A DNA stretch of 64,000 nucleotides from contig NZ_JAETGO010000030.1 of NCBI RefSeq assembly GCF_016765695.1, positions 1-64,000 of the forward strand, written 5' to 3'. How positions within the stretch are numbered: the stretch's first letter is position 1; the number at the start of each line of letters is the position of its first letter. Positions 46,035 to 57,516 of the stretch are shown piece by piece. Below the pieces are notes generated by a model. That model saw only the letters and a list, made by a program, of their open reading frames with translations. It was not told where the DNA came from and ran no database searches. The position numbers were made by a program, and so were the translations under genes. Source of the stretch: Sporosalibacterium faouarense. Its GTDB lineage: Bacteria > Bacillota > Clostridia > Tissierellales > VENL01.

Positions 46035-47417
46035 ATGAGGCTTGGTTTTGAATTAAACCTAGAGCAATCCCAAAAGTTAATAATGACTCCAGAGCTTAGA
46101 CAAGCTATTCAAATGCTACAGTTCACCAGTCAAGAATTGTATCAGTTTATAGAAACTGAGATGGAAATAAATCCATTGCTCGAAATGGAAAATAAAAACA
46201 ATAAGACAGAAAATATTGATGATTATAAAGATAAGAATGAAGATATAGACTGGAAGGAATATTTAGGGAAATATGATGATATAAGTTACAAAGGAAGTAT
46301 AAAAAGACAAAAAAATGAAAGCCAAGGATTTGAAAGCTATTTATCTTCAAAGGTAACACTTAGGGAACATCTGTTATTCCAACTCAATTTAACGGTATTT
46401 TCCGATATAGAGAGAGAAGTAGGAGAGTTAATTATTGAGAGTATTAATAAAAATGGGTATTTGAATACAAATATAGAAGAAATAGCATCACAAGTATCTG
46501 TAGAAATTGATAAGGTAGAAAATGTATTAAAAGTGATACAAACCTTTGATCCTATTGGAGTTGCAAGTAGAACCCTTCAAGAGTGCCTTTTAGTCCAATT
46601 GGAGATAAAAAAACAGTTAAATGATAATATTAAAAATGTCATTAACAATCACTTAGGAGATGTAGCTAAAAATAGGATATCTAATATATCTAAAGAATTA
46701 AATATTCAGAAAAAAGAAGCTCAAGGAATCTGTGATTTAATAAAGACATTAGAGCCTAAGCCTGGAAGGGGATTTGCTAGTGATGAGGATGATATTAAAT
46801 TTATAACACCAGATTTAACTCTTGAATTTATTGATGGTGAGTATATCATTATTCTAAACGATTCTACAGCACCTAGACTGAATATCAATAAGTATTATAA
46901 GCAGTTACTATCAAAATCAAAGGAAGAAAATATTTCTCAATTTTTAAATGATAAATTAAATTCAGCAATGTGGATTATTAGAAGTATTGAGCAGAGAAGA
47001 ATGACAATTTATAATGTTGCAAAGTCAATTGTAAAGTTTCAGAAGGATTTCTTTGATATGGGTAAAAAGCATTTAAAACCTCTAACATTGAAGGAAGTAG
47101 CAGAAGATATTGATGTACATGAATCTACAGTAAGCAGAGCAACTACTGGTAAGTATATTCAAACCCCTAGAGGAATATTTGAGTTAAAGTTTTTCTTTAC
47201 TAGTGGTGTAGAAGGTCAGGGTGGTGGAGTTTCTTCTACTAGTATTAAATCAATGATAGAAGAATTAATAGAAAAAGAAAAACCCGAAAAACCCTTAAGT
47301 GATCAAAGTATTGCTAACTTACTAAAGGAAAAAAATATAAAAATATCTAGAAGAACTGTTGCTAAATATCGAGATGAGTTAAGAATACCTTCTTCTTCTG
47401 GAAGAAGAAGATATTAA
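46035..47417 (+). CDS. rpoN: RNA polymerase sigma-54 factor
   Basis: The 460-residue alternative sigma factor that recognises -24/-12 promoters and needs an AAA+ activator. Region I is glutamine-rich (LEQSQKLIMTPELRQAIQMLQF), an acidic region II follows, then the core-binding domain (LQECLLVQLEI), the helix-turn-helix LTLKEVAEDIDVHESTVSRA and the C-terminal RpoN box SRRTVAKYRDEL. ATG 46035 follows GGGAGTG; the GTG at 46020 is too early. I saw no clear -24/-12 (TGGCAC/TTGC) site in the window, so its targets are elsewhere. Its terminator holds the cggR promoter. Confidence 0.95.
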   Translation: MRLGFELNLEQSQKLIMTPELRQAIQMLQFTSQELYQFIETEMEINPLLEMENKNNKTENIDDYKDKNEDIDWKEYLGKYDDISYKGSIKRQKNESQGFESYLSSKVTLREHLLFQLNLTVFSDIEREVGELIIESINKNGYLNTNIEEIASQVSVEIDKVENVLKVIQTFDPIGVASRTLQECLLVQLEIKKQLNDNIKNVINNHLGDVAKNRISNISKELNIQKKEAQGICDLIKTLEPKPGRGFASDEDDIKFITPDLTLEFIDGEYIIILNDSTAPRLNINKYYKQLLSKSKEENISQFLNDKLNSAMWIIRSIEQRRMTIYNVAKSIVKFQKDFFDMGKKHLKPLTLKEVAEDIDVHESTVSRATTGKYIQTPRGIFELKFFFTSGVEGQGGGVSSTSIKSMIEELIEKEKPEKPLSDQSIANLLKEKNIKISRRTVAKYRDELRIPSSSGRRRY

Positions 47418-47438
47418 AAAAATATTTTTCTAATTTAC

Positions 47439-47467
47439 TTGAAATATCCTTTACTCTAACCTATAAT
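47439..47467 (+). promoter_or_regulatory. Consensus promoter of the cggR glycolytic operon
   Basis: TTGAAA (47439-47444), a 17-base spacer and a perfect TATAAT (47462-47467). The spacer and -10 lie inside the rpoN terminator hairpin. The operator for CggR begins 31 bases downstream of the -10. Confidence 0.8.
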
Positions 47468-47489
47468 AAGAGTGTAAGGATATTTTTTT
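47444..47489 (+). terminator. Intrinsic terminator of rpoN
   Basis: ATATCCTTTACTCT pairs with AGAGTGTAAGGATAT (one bulged base), followed by T7. It overlaps the cggR promoter. Confidence 0.8.
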
Positions 47490-47497
47490 GAGCATAA

Positions 47498-47533
47498 CGG
47501 GACGCCAATGGCATATGCGGGACATTTAATGTC
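47498..47533 (+). promoter_or_regulatory. CggR operator
   Basis: The sequence CGGGAC-N6-GGCA-N4-CGGGAC-N6-TGTC matches the B. subtilis CggR operator CGGGACN6TGTCN4CGGGACN6TGTC; the second half is perfect and only the first TGTC deviates. It lies downstream of the promoter and upstream of cggR, so CggR would block elongating polymerase. An imperfect inverted repeat (AATGGCATA / TATGCCATT) spans 47507-47576. Confidence 0.85.
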
Positions 47534-47700
47534 CCTTAGACAAGTTTTCTACTCAATAAACATATGCTATGCCATTTTACATTTGTATTTTAATAATGTC
47601 AATATTTAGTTTCATAATTTTATGGTATTTGGGTAAATAAATACTGGGTAGATAAAAATTGTAGCATATGTTTGTAATCCATATAAAGGAGAGTTTTATA

Positions 47701-48726
47701 ATGGATGAAATACTTGAATTGCAGAAGAAAATTCTTCCTGAATTAACTGAAATTCTTGAGAAAAGATATAACATTTTAAGAAATATTTACTATAATCAAC
47801 CAGTAGGAAGACGTACCTTAGCAAATAAAATAGGTATAGGTGAAAGAGTAATTAGAACTGAAGTGAATGTCCTTAGAGAACAAAATCTAGTTGAAATTAA
47901 TCCCCTTGGAATGACAGTAACAGATGAGGGACAGATAATAGTAGACAAACTAAAGGATTTCATACACAGTCTGAAGGATTTGAAAAGCTTAGAGAGTAAA
48001 CTAGAAAAGGTTCTAAATATTAAGAAGATTCTAGTTGTTCCTGGAAGTTTTGATGAAGATGAATATATATTAAAGGATGTAGGAAAGACATCTTCTTTAT
48101 GTATTAAGACAATGCTAAAGGATAATAATATTATTGGGATAACTGGTGGTAGCACAATGGCCCAAGTTGCCAATGAGATGCCTAAACAAGATATACATAG
48201 TAATATTTTAGTTATACCTGCAAGAGGTGGTTTAGGAAAGAATTTTGAAAGCCAAGCAAATAATGTGGCTGTTAACTTAGCTAAAAAGTTGGGAGGAAGC
48301 TATAAGCTCCTTCATGTACCAGATAGTTTAGATAAGGAAGCATTGGATACCATTATACAGATACCTGAGGTTAAGGAATTGAAGAACTTAATTAAAAAAA
48401 TTGATGTGTTAGTATTTGGTCTAGGTAATGCTGAAGAAATGGCAAATAGAAGAATGATTCCTGATGATAAAATAAAAGAAATTTTAGAAAAAGGTGCTGT
48501 AGCTGAAGCTTTCGGGTATTATTTTAATACTAAAGGTGAACAGGTATGGGAATCTAGTACTGTAGGGTTATCACTTGATGACTTTAAGAAAGTAAAAAAT
48601 GTAGTAGGAGTGGCATGTGGTAAAAAGAAAGCAGAAGCTATCATAGCTATTTCATCTTTAAAAAAGGATATGACATTAATTATGGATGAAGGAGTAGCTA
48701 GAGAAATAATAGAGATAGTGAAATAA
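47701..48726 (+). CDS. cggR: Central glycolytic genes regulator
   Basis: A 341-residue SorC/DeoR-type repressor of the lower glycolytic operon, released by fructose-1,6-bisphosphate in Bacillus. N-terminal winged helix: VGRRTLANKIGIGERVIRTEV; then the effector domain with GITGGSTMAQVANEM, VIPARGGLGKNFESQANNVA, and DVLVFGLGNAEEMANRR. ATG 47701 has AAAGGAG upstream; the longer in-frame reading lacks a ribosome site. It is the first gene of a six-gene glycolytic operon and its operator lies just upstream. Confidence 0.95.
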   Translation: MDEILELQKKILPELTEILEKRYNILRNIYYNQPVGRRTLANKIGIGERVIRTEVNVLREQNLVEINPLGMTVTDEGQIIVDKLKDFIHSLKDLKSLESKLEKVLNIKKILVVPGSFDEDEYILKDVGKTSSLCIKTMLKDNNIIGITGGSTMAQVANEMPKQDIHSNILVIPARGGLGKNFESQANNVAVNLAKKLGGSYKLLHVPDSLDKEALDTIIQIPEVKELKNLIKKIDVLVFGLGNAEEMANRRMIPDDKIKEILEKGAVAEAFGYYFNTKGEQVWESSTVGLSLDDFKKVKNVVGVACGKKKAEAIIAISSLKKDMTLIMDEGVAREIIEIVK

Positions 48727-48768
48727 GCTGAACAAATCAGCTAAATATAAATTTTAGGAGGTATATTA

Positions 48769-49782
48769 ATGACTATGAAAGTTGCTGTTAATGGATTTGG
48801 AAGAATTGGGAGAAACGTGTTAAGATACGCTATGGAAAGTAATGTGACTGACTTTGAAGTGGTTGCTATAAACAATCCTGGTAAAGTGGAAGATTTGGCA
48901 CATCTATTTAAGTACGACTCATGCTTTGGCAGATTTGAAGGTACAGTTGAAGTTGATAATAATGATTTAATCATTAATGGAAAAAGAATTAAAGTTCTAG
49001 GAGAGAGAAATCCAGAGGCATTGCCTTGGGGAGAATTAGGAGTAGAACTAGTAATAGAATCTACAGGTATATTCAGAGATAAAGAAGGCGCATCTAAGCA
49101 TATTACTGCTGGAGCTAAGAAGGTACTAATAAGTGCTCCTGCAAAAGGTGAAGATGTTACAGTAGTTATGGGAGTTAATGAAGGAGATTATGATCCTAAG
49201 AACCATAACATTATATCAAATGCATCTTGCACAACAAACTGCTTAGCTCCATTTGCTAAGGTTATTTTAGATAACTTTGGAATTAAAAGAGGACTTATGA
49301 CTACTGTTCACTCTTATACAAATGACCAAAGAATCTTAGATGGTACTCATAATAAAGATTTAAGAAGAGCAAGAGCTGCAGCAGAATCAATAATACCAAC
49401 TACAACAGGAGCAGCTAAAGCAGTTGCACTAGTTATACCTGAACTAAAAGGTAAACTTAATGGTATGGCAATGAGAGTTCCTACTCCTACTGTATCAGTT
49501 GTTGACGTAGTATTTGAAACTGAGAAAGAAGCAACTACAGAAGAAATAAACAAAGTATTAAAAGAAGCTGCTGAAGGAGAATTAAAAGGTATTTTAGGAT
49601 TCTCAGAAGAGCCATTAGTTTCTGTTGATTATAAAAAAGACTCTCATTCATCCATAGTTGACGGATTATCTACAATGGGTATTGGAAACATGATTAAGAT
49701 AGTATCTTGGTATGATAATGAGTGGGGATACTCATCTAGAGTTGTAGATTTAGCTAAATATATTGCTCAAAAAGGGTTATAG
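48769..49782 (+). CDS. gap: Glyceraldehyde-3-phosphate dehydrogenase
   Basis: The 337-residue NAD-dependent glycolytic enzyme that makes 1,3-bisphosphoglycerate. The NAD motif is [13 protein letters not shown], the catalytic Cys154 is in [12 protein letters not shown], the catalytic His is in [10 protein letters not shown], and the C-terminal [15 protein letters not shown] is typical. GAGGAGG-type site (AGGAGG, 48756) precedes ATG 48769; ATG 48775 would be an alternative start two codons later. Second gene of the operon. Confidence 0.97.
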   Translation: MTMKVAVNGFGRIGRNVLRYAMESNVTDFEVVAINNPGKVEDLAHLFKYDSCFGRFEGTVEVDNNDLIINGKRIKVLGERNPEALPWGELGVELVIESTGIFRDKEGASKHITAGAKKVLISAPAKGEDVTVVMGVNEGDYDPKNHNIISNASCTTNCLAPFAKVILDNFGIKRGLMTTVHSYTNDQRILDGTHNKDLRRARAAAESIIPTTTGAAKAVALVIPELKGKLNGMAMRVPTPTVSVVDVVFETEKEATTEEINKVLKEAAEGELKGILGFSEEPLVSVDYKKDSHSSIVDGLSTMGIGNMIKIVSWYDNEWGYSSRVVDLAKYIAQKGL

Positions 49783-49807
49783 TAAGTATATAAAATAAAT
49801 ATGTATG

Positions 49808-49843
49808 AGAATCCAGAGAGAGTTTGCTTCTTTGCTGGATTCT
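49808..49843 (+). repeat. Stem-loop in the gap-pgk junction
   Basis: AGAATCCAG pairs with CTGGATTCT around an 18-base interior. It lies 25 bases after the gap stop and before the pgk ribosome site. It lacks a good T run, so an mRNA processing or stability hairpin is more likely than a terminator. Confidence 0.6.
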
Positions 49844-49867
49844 TATATTTTCATTAGGAGGGTTAAA

Positions 49868-51061
49868 ATGTTAAATAAAAAAATTGTGTCTGATTTAGAG
49901 CTTGAAGGAAAAAAGGTTCTTGTTAGATGTGACTTTAACGTGCCTATGGATGAAAACGGAAATATAACCGACGATAGAAGAATTAAAAGTGCACTTCCTA
50001 CTATAGAGTACATAATCGAAAAGGGCGGGAAGGTTATATTAATGTCTCACCTAGGAAGACCAAAGGGAGAAGCAAATCCAAAATACAGTCTAGCTCCAGT
50101 GGCACAAAGGTTAGCTAATCTATTAAACAAAGAAGTCAAATTTATTGATGAATCGGAAGTAGTAAATGATGTAGCTATAATGGCTACTAATGGTATGAAA
50201 AATGGAGATGTAATCCTATTACAAAACACTAGATTTAGAAAAGAAGAAAAGAAAAACAATCCTGATTTTGCAAAGAACTTAGCTTCTTTAGCTGATGTAT
50301 TTATCAACGATGCATTTGGTACAGCTCATAGGGCCCATGCTTCTAATGTAGGAGTATCTGAGTATTTACCTTCAGCAGTAGGATTTTTAGTAAATAAAGA
50401 GATTGAAATAATGGGTAAAGCTATGTCAAATCCTGAAAGACCATTTATAGCTATTCTAGGAGGAGCAAAAGTTTCAGATAAGATAAGTGTAATAGAAAAC
50501 TTAATTGATAAGGTAGATAGCTTACTTATAGGTGGCGGAATGATGTTTACCTTCTTAAAGGCTCAAGGTTATGGGATTGGTAAATCTCTTTTGGAAGAGG
50601 ATAAAATTGATTTAGCTAAAAGCTTATTAGAGAAGGCTGAAGCAAAGGGAGTTAAATTATTACTTCCTATAGATGTTGTAGTTGCCAAAGAATTTAAAAA
50701 TGATACAGATATTAAAACAGTAAGTATAGACGATATTCCAGAAGATATGATGGGACTTGATGTCGGAGAAGAAACAAGAAGTATCTTTGGTAAAGAGATA
50801 AAATCAGGGAAAACAATCATATGGAATGGACCAATGGGAGTTTTTGAAATGGAGAACTTCGCAAAGGGTACAGAAGCAATTGCTGAAGCAATGTCACAAA
50901 CTGGAGGAGTAACAATAATAGGTGGTGGCGATAGTGCCTTAGCAGTTGAAAAAACTGGATTATCAGATAAAATGAGTCATATATCTACTGGTGGAGGTGC
51001 TTCTTTAGAGTTCTTTGAAGGAAAAACTTTGCCAGGAATAGAATCAATAGATGATAAGTAA
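49868..51061 (+). CDS. pgk: Phosphoglycerate kinase
   Basis: The 397-residue kinase that makes ATP from 1,3-bisphosphoglycerate. N-domain: [19 protein letters not shown], then [10 protein letters not shown] and the [12 protein letters not shown] signature; C-domain: [36 protein letters not shown], and [16 protein letters not shown] 49868 follows TTAGGAGGG; an upstream start at 49805 would run through the gap-pgk stem-loop and lacks support. Third gene of the operon. Confidence 0.97.
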   Translation: MLNKKIVSDLELEGKKVLVRCDFNVPMDENGNITDDRRIKSALPTIEYIIEKGGKVILMSHLGRPKGEANPKYSLAPVAQRLANLLNKEVKFIDESEVVNDVAIMATNGMKNGDVILLQNTRFRKEEKKNNPDFAKNLASLADVFINDAFGTAHRAHASNVGVSEYLPSAVGFLVNKEIEIMGKAMSNPERPFIAILGGAKVSDKISVIENLIDKVDSLLIGGGMMFTFLKAQGYGIGKSLLEEDKIDLAKSLLEKAEAKGVKLLLPIDVVVAKEFKNDTDIKTVSIDDIPEDMMGLDVGEETRSIFGKEIKSGKTIIWNGPMGVFEMENFAKGTEAIAEAMSQTGGVTIIGGGDSALAVEKTGLSDKMSHISTGGGASLEFFEGKTLPGIESIDDK

Positions 51062-51072
51062 GGAGGGATTTT

Positions 51073-51819
51073 GTGAGAATACCAATTATAGCAGGAAATT
51101 GGAAAATGAACAAAACCATAGGAGAGGCAATAGAACTAGTAAATCAGATTAAAGATGAAACTAATAAAACAGATGTTGAAGTAGTAGTTTGCTCTCCTTC
51201 TGTAGGATTAAGTGCAATAAAAAAAGAAGTAGAGGGCACTAAATTAAAAATTGGTGCTCAAAACATGCATTGGGAAGACAACGGAGCCTATACAGGAGAG
51301 ATATCACCAGTTATGCTAAAGGATATTGGGGTTGACTATGTAATTATAGGTCATTCTGAGAGAAGACAATACTTTAATGAAACTGATGAAACAGTAAACA
51401 AAAAAGTAAAAGCGGCATTAAATTATGATATTAATCCAATAATCTGCGTTGGAGAAACTTTAGACGAAAGAGAAAATGGAAAAGCTAAAGATAAGGTTAA
51501 CACTCAGATTATTAAAGCATTAGAAGATATTGATTCAAAAAATATGTTAAAGGTTGTTATAGCTTATGAACCAATATGGGCAATAGGAACTGGCAAAACA
51601 GCTTCTAGTGATGATGCAAATGACATGATTTCTTACATTAGAGAAATAATTGAAGAAAAATATGGTGTAGATATTTCTGAAGAAGTTAGAATTCAATATG
51701 GCGGAAGTGTAAAGCCTAATAATGCGACAGAGATAATGAACCAGTCAGATATTGATGGTGCTCTAGTAGGTGGAGCTAGCTTAAAAGCTAAAGATTTTCT
51801 TGATATAGTTAATTTTTAA
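51073..51819 (+). CDS. tpiA: Triosephosphate isomerase
   Basis: The 248-residue TIM-barrel isomerase of glyceraldehyde-3-phosphate and dihydroxyacetone phosphate. Active-site residues: Asn/Lys in AGNWKMNKT, His in YVIIGHSERRQYF, catalytic Glu in VIAYEPIWAIGTGK, and the phosphate-binding IQYGGSVKPNNA. It begins at GTG after AAGGAGGG, 11 bases after pgk. Confidence 0.97.
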   Translation: MRIPIIAGNWKMNKTIGEAIELVNQIKDETNKTDVEVVVCSPSVGLSAIKKEVEGTKLKIGAQNMHWEDNGAYTGEISPVMLKDIGVDYVIIGHSERRQYFNETDETVNKKVKAALNYDINPIICVGETLDERENGKAKDKVNTQIIKALEDIDSKNMLKVVIAYEPIWAIGTGKTASSDDANDMISYIREIIEEKYGVDISEEVRIQYGGSVKPNNATEIMNQSDIDGALVGGASLKAKDFLDIVNF

Positions 51820-51833
51820 TAAGGGGTGTTTTC

Positions 51834-53366
51834 ATGCCAAAAAAAATGACTGCACTAGTTATTCTTGATGGATGGGGACTAGGTGAAAAGTATGAGGGGA
51901 ATGCTGTTACGGCAGCAAGTACCCCCAACTTTAAACGATTAAACCAAGAGTACCCATCCACTACTCTTACAGCAAGTGGGTCGTCAGTAGGCCTACCCGA
52001 CGGGCAGATGGGAAACTCAGAAGTTGGTCATCTAAATATAGGTGCTGGAAGAATTGTATATCAGGAACTCACAAGGATAACTAAAGCAATAGAGAATAAA
52101 GAATTTCATAAGAAAAAAGAATTAGTTGAAGCAGTACAATATGCCAAAAAGAATAATACTAAACTTCATTTGATGGGACTTCTTTCCGATGGAGGAGTAC
52201 ATAGTCATAATAGACATCTTTATGCTCTTTTAGAATTAGCTAAAGAGAATGATTTTGAAGACGTATATGTACATTGTTTTCTTGATGGAAGAGATGTGCC
52301 ACCAACAAGTGCAAAAGGGTATTTGGAAGAGTTAGAAAGCATGATGAAAGAAATTGGAGTCGGAAAGATTGCCACTATAGCAGGAAGATATTATGCTATG
52401 GACAGAGATAAGAGATGGCAAAGAACTAAGCTGGCTTATGACGCAATGACAATGGGTACGGGTATGGAAGGCGGTTCGTCTACTGAAATTATTAATCGTG
52501 CATACGGTGAGGATGAAACAGATGAGTTTGTTAAGCCTTCAGTTGTATTTAAAAATGACAAGCCAGTTGGATTAGTAGAATCAAAAGATTCAATAATTTT
52601 CTTTAATTTCAGGCCTGATAGAGCTAGACAAATAACGAGAGCATTTGTGGACAAGGATTTTGAGGGATTTGATAGAAAGAAAAAGGTAGATGTTCATTTT
52701 GTTTGTATGACTCAATACGACAAAACTATTGAGGGGGTAGATGTAGCATATAAACCTCAAAAATATTCAAATACTCTTGGAGAGTTTATAAGTAAAGAAG
52801 GATTGTCCCAGCTAAGGATAGCAGAAACTGAAAAATATGCTCATGTTACTTTCTTCTTTAATGGTGGAGTGGAAGAACCAAATCCTAATGAAGAAAGGGT
52901 GCTTATACCATCTCCAAAGGTTGCAACATATGATATGAAGCCAGAGATGAGTGCAATAGAAGTGAAAAACCAAGTATTAGAAAAAATTAGAGAAGATAAG
53001 TACGACTTTATGGTACTTAATTTTGCTAATGCCGATATGGTTGGACATACTGGTGATATTGGTGCAGCTAAAAAGGCAATCGAAACAGTAGATGAATGTC
53101 TGGGTGAAGTTATTGATGAAATAGTAAAAACTGGAGGAAATGCCTTGATTACAGCAGATCATGGAAATGCTGAAGAGATGCTTGATAAGGAGTCTGGCAA
53201 GACGTTGACAGCTCATACTACAAATAAAGTACCATGTATAGTTGTTGGTGAAGGTGATTTGAAATTACGCGAAGGAATTTTAGCAGATATAGCACCTACT
53301 TTACTCGAAATGTTAAACTTGAATATTCCCCAGGAAATGACAGGAGAATCATTAATTATTAAATAA
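51834..53366 (+). CDS. gpmI: 2,3-bisphosphoglycerate-independent phosphoglycerate mutase
   Basis: The 510-residue manganese-dependent mutase of the alkaline-phosphatase superfamily. N-terminal metal motif LVILDGWGLGEK, catalytic Ser in GQMGNSEVGHLNIGAGR, VHSHNRHLYALL, and the C-terminal NFANADMVGHTGD and ITADHGNAEEM metal sites. AAGGGGTG precedes the ATG. It is 14 bases from tpiA and precedes eno, completing the lower glycolytic path. Confidence 0.97.
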   Translation: MPKKMTALVILDGWGLGEKYEGNAVTAASTPNFKRLNQEYPSTTLTASGSSVGLPDGQMGNSEVGHLNIGAGRIVYQELTRITKAIENKEFHKKKELVEAVQYAKKNNTKLHLMGLLSDGGVHSHNRHLYALLELAKENDFEDVYVHCFLDGRDVPPTSAKGYLEELESMMKEIGVGKIATIAGRYYAMDRDKRWQRTKLAYDAMTMGTGMEGGSSTEIINRAYGEDETDEFVKPSVVFKNDKPVGLVESKDSIIFFNFRPDRARQITRAFVDKDFEGFDRKKKVDVHFVCMTQYDKTIEGVDVAYKPQKYSNTLGEFISKEGLSQLRIAETEKYAHVTFFFNGGVEEPNPNEERVLIPSPKVATYDMKPEMSAIEVKNQVLEKIREDKYDFMVLNFANADMVGHTGDIGAAKKAIETVDECLGEVIDEIVKTGGNALITADHGNAEEMLDKESGKTLTAHTTNKVPCIVVGEGDLKLREGILADIAPTLLEMLNLNIPQEMTGESLIIK

Positions 53367-53430
53367 ACATAGAGGCTAAGCTACATCTAAATAATAGCTT
53401 AATCTATGATGTTGTTATAAAATAAATGAG

Positions 53431-53464
53431 GAAGCTCTAACGCATAAATGCGTGTGGTTTCTTC
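53431..53464 (+). repeat. Structured leader before eno
   Basis: GAAG pairs with CTTC outside a perfect ACGCAT/ATGCGT stem. It lies in the gpmI-eno gap, about 15 bases before the AAGGAGG ribosome site. Role unknown; RNA stability or partial attenuation is possible. Confidence 0.45.
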
Positions 53465-53479
53465 AATATAAAAATTTAA

Positions 53480-54781
<1,302 letters not shown>

Positions 54782-54815
54782 GTGAGATAAGACTGAATAA
54801 AAAGCATATTTCATC

Positions 54816-54850
54816 AAATAATAAGGGAGAGAATTCTCCCTTATTATTTT
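54816..54850 (+). terminator. Intrinsic terminator after eno
   Basis: AAATAATAAGGGAGA, a GAAT loop, TCTCCCTTATTATTT. The strong stem ends in TTTT. Confidence 0.88.
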
Positions 54851-55089
54851 AAATAAGAAATAATAACATATAATTTAATTATTTTTAGTAATTGTAAATT
54901 ATTAAAAGAATTCTAGTTTTAAAGATTTAAAATTGAATTTAATGGAAATAATTTTAGTGAGAATCCTATAAGAAAAATTAATCAAGTACAGCATTGATAT
55001 ATAGTAGATTAATAGATTTTCAGTAGAAATTTTAACTAATAACTGCTAGAAATAACATTATTAATAAGCTTATGGATAAGAAATAAATA
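54851..55089. other. AT-rich intergenic region
   Basis: About 240 bases, nearly all A and T, between the eno terminator and the secG promoter. I see no gene, RNA or convincing motif. Confidence 0.4.
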
Positions 55090-55118
55090 TTGCTTTTATC
55101 GTATTCCTGTGTTAAAAT
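55090..55118 (+). promoter_or_regulatory. Promoter of secG
   Basis: TTGCTT (55090-55095), a 17-base spacer ending in an extended TGT, and TAAAAT (55113-55118), 33 bases before the secG start. Confidence 0.7.
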
Positions 55119-55151
55119 ATTGATGTTTACTAGAAATCGGGAGGTGGAAAA

Positions 55152-55382
55152 ATGGGAACGTTCTTAAAAATTTTAATTTTAATACCAAGTTTGATTCTTA
55201 TAATTAGTATCTTACTACAGTCTGGAAAAAGTGCTGGACTTTCAGGCTCTATCGCAGGTGGGGCAGAAAGTTTATGGGGTAAGAATAAAGGAAGAAGCTA
55301 TGAAGGTATACTTAGTAAAGTTACGGCAGTAGCAGCAATAGCATTCGTAGTTTGCGCACTAATATTAGTAGCAGTTCAATAA
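55152..55382 (+). CDS. secG: Preprotein translocase subunit SecG
   Basis: The 76-residue SecG subunit of the SecYEG channel. Two membrane segments (about 3-21 and 54-75) flank the conserved [28 protein letters not shown] loop. AAATCGGGAGGTGG precedes the ATG. In many Firmicutes secG begins a set with an esterase (yvaK) and rnr; here four other genes sit between. Confidence 0.93.
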   Translation: MGTFLKILILIPSLILIISILLQSGKSAGLSGSIAGGAESLWGKNKGRSYEGILSKVTAVAAIAFVVCALILVAVQ

Positions 55383-55408
55383 AACTGAATACAAAGGAGG
55401 ATAAGAAA

Positions 55409-57424
55409 TTGGAACTACTGTACTTAGCACCGGTAGTTGGTGTCATCGCATTATTATTCGCATTATATAAAGCTTCTACTATTAATAAAGTAGCTGTAGG
55501 GAACGAAAGAATGAAAGAAATTTCTTCTCATATCCAAGAGGGAGCAATGGCTTTCCTTTCAAGAGAATACAAATCATTGGCAATATTCGTAATTGTACTT
55601 TTCATTATATTAGGATTTGGAATTGATTGGGGAACATCCATATCATTCCTAGTAGGGGCTATCTTCTCAGCTTTAGCAGGTTTCTTTGGAATGAAAGTAG
55701 CTACTAAGGCAAACGTTAGGACAGCAAATGCTGCAAAGGAATCAGGAATCAACAAAGCTTTAAGTGTTGCTTTTTCTGGTGGAGCAGTAATGGGTATGTC
55801 TGTTGTGGGTCTAGGACTTTTAGGAATAGGAACACTCTATTTCATATTTACAAGGGATGTTGAAGGTGTAGAAGGACTAAGAGATGCAGCAAAAACTATA
55901 ACAGGATTTGGACTAGGAGCTTCATCAATTGCATTATTTGGACGTGTTGGTGGAGGTATTTACACTAAGGCAGCTGACGTAGGGGCTGATCTTGTTGGAA
56001 AAGTTGAAGCTGGAATACCTGAAGATGATCCACGAAATCCAGCAGTTATTGCTGACAATGTAGGAGACAACGTAGGAGACGTAGCTGGAATGGGAGCTGA
56101 CCTATTCGAATCTTATGTAGGTTCAATCATTTCTGCTATAACATTAGGTTTATTAGAATTTCAAGCAGATGGTGCTTTATTCCCACTATTACTTGCTGCA
56201 ACTGGGATTTTAGCATCTATTATTGGTACTTTCTTTGTGAGAGCAAAAGAAGGCGCTGATCCTCAAAAGTCATTAGACTTAGGTACATTTGTAAGTGCAG
56301 GAATTACTGTCATCGTTGCATTTATATTAAGTAGACAAATATTAGAGTCATTAAACCCGTTTTGGGCTATCACAGCTGGTTTAGTAGTTGGGCTAGTAAT
56401 TGCTAAAATTACTGAGTACTACACAGCTACTGAGTATAAGCCAGTTCAAAGAATTGCTGATGAATCAGAAACTGGAAGTTCAACTAATATAATAAGTGGT
56501 CTTTCAGTTGGTATGGCTTCAACAGCATTACCAATATTAGTTATTGCTGTAGGTATTTTATTTGCTTATAATATAGCAGGTTTATATGGTATTGCTCTAG
56601 CAGCAGTAGGTATGTTATCAACAGCTGGAATGACAGTTGCTGTAGATGCATATGGACCGATTGCTGATAACGCTGGTGGTATAGCAGAAATGTGTGAATT
56701 GCCAGGTAATGTTAGAAAGATAACTGATAAATTAGATGCTGTAGGAAATACAACAGCTGCTATAGGTAAAGGTTTTGCTATTGGTTCAGCTGCTTTAACA
56801 GCTCTGGCATTATTTGCTTCTTATACTCAGGCTGTTGGACTATTAGAAAATGGAATTGATTTAACTAAACCGACTGTAATAGTAGGTTTATTAATAGGTG
56901 GTATGTTACCATTCTTATTCTCAGCTATTACTATGCAAGCAGTTGGTAAAGCTGCATTTAGTATGATTGAAGAGGTTAGAAGACAATTTAAATCAATACC
57001 TGGAATTATGGAAGGTAAAGCTAAACCAGAATATAAAAGATGTGTTGATATAAGTACTGCAGCTGCTTTAAGAGAAATGATTATACCAGGTGTGCTTGCA
57101 GTATTAGCACCAGTTGCTACAGGATTAATTCTTGGTACTGAGGCTTTAGGAGGCTTACTTGCTGGAGCACTTGTTACTGGAGTTCTTATGGCTATCTTTA
57201 TGGCTAATGCAGGTGGAGCTTGGGATAATGCTAAGAAGTATATAGAAGAAGGAAATCATGGTGGTAAAGGTAGTGAAGCTCACAAAGCTGCTGTTGTTGG
57301 TGACACTGTTGGTGATCCTTTCAAGGATACATCAGGACCTTCTATTAATATATTAATTAAGCTTATGACAATAGTTTCATTAGTATTTGCTCCATTATTT
57401 GTTAAGTTTGGGGGTCTATTCTAG
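55409..57424 (+). CDS. hppA: K+-dependent membrane pyrophosphatase
   Basis: A 671-residue membrane pyrophosphatase with about 16 membrane segments. It hydrolyses pyrophosphate and pumps H+ or Na+. The substrate motifs are [37 protein letters not shown] and [19 protein letters not shown]. The segment [10 protein letters not shown] has Ala where K+-independent enzymes have Lys, placing it in the K+-dependent class, which includes Na+ pumps. The start is TTG 55409, a few bases after AAAGGAGG, 26 bases after secG. It may share the secG promoter. Confidence 0.95.
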   Translation: MELLYLAPVVGVIALLFALYKASTINKVAVGNERMKEISSHIQEGAMAFLSREYKSLAIFVIVLFIILGFGIDWGTSISFLVGAIFSALAGFFGMKVATKANVRTANAAKESGINKALSVAFSGGAVMGMSVVGLGLLGIGTLYFIFTRDVEGVEGLRDAAKTITGFGLGASSIALFGRVGGGIYTKAADVGADLVGKVEAGIPEDDPRNPAVIADNVGDNVGDVAGMGADLFESYVGSIISAITLGLLEFQADGALFPLLLAATGILASIIGTFFVRAKEGADPQKSLDLGTFVSAGITVIVAFILSRQILESLNPFWAITAGLVVGLVIAKITEYYTATEYKPVQRIADESETGSSTNIISGLSVGMASTALPILVIAVGILFAYNIAGLYGIALAAVGMLSTAGMTVAVDAYGPIADNAGGIAEMCELPGNVRKITDKLDAVGNTTAAIGKGFAIGSAALTALALFASYTQAVGLLENGIDLTKPTVIVGLLIGGMLPFLFSAITMQAVGKAAFSMIEEVRRQFKSIPGIMEGKAKPEYKRCVDISTAAALREMIIPGVLAVLAPVATGLILGTEALGGLLAGALVTGVLMAIFMANAGGAWDNAKKYIEEGNHGGKGSEAHKAAVVGDTVGDPFKDTSGPSINILIKLMTIVSLVFAPLFVKFGGLF

Positions 57425-57481
57425 AAACTATTTCAAATAAGATAAATAGTTGAATATGATTAATTAGTTTTACAATATATT

Positions 57482-57516
57482 AAAAAAGCTCTTCTCTTTT
57501 GAGATGAGCTTTTTTA
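57482..57516 (+). terminator. Intrinsic terminator after hppA
   Basis: AAAAAAGCTC and TTCTC pair with GAGAT GAGCTTTTTT around a TTTT loop. Confidence 0.88.
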
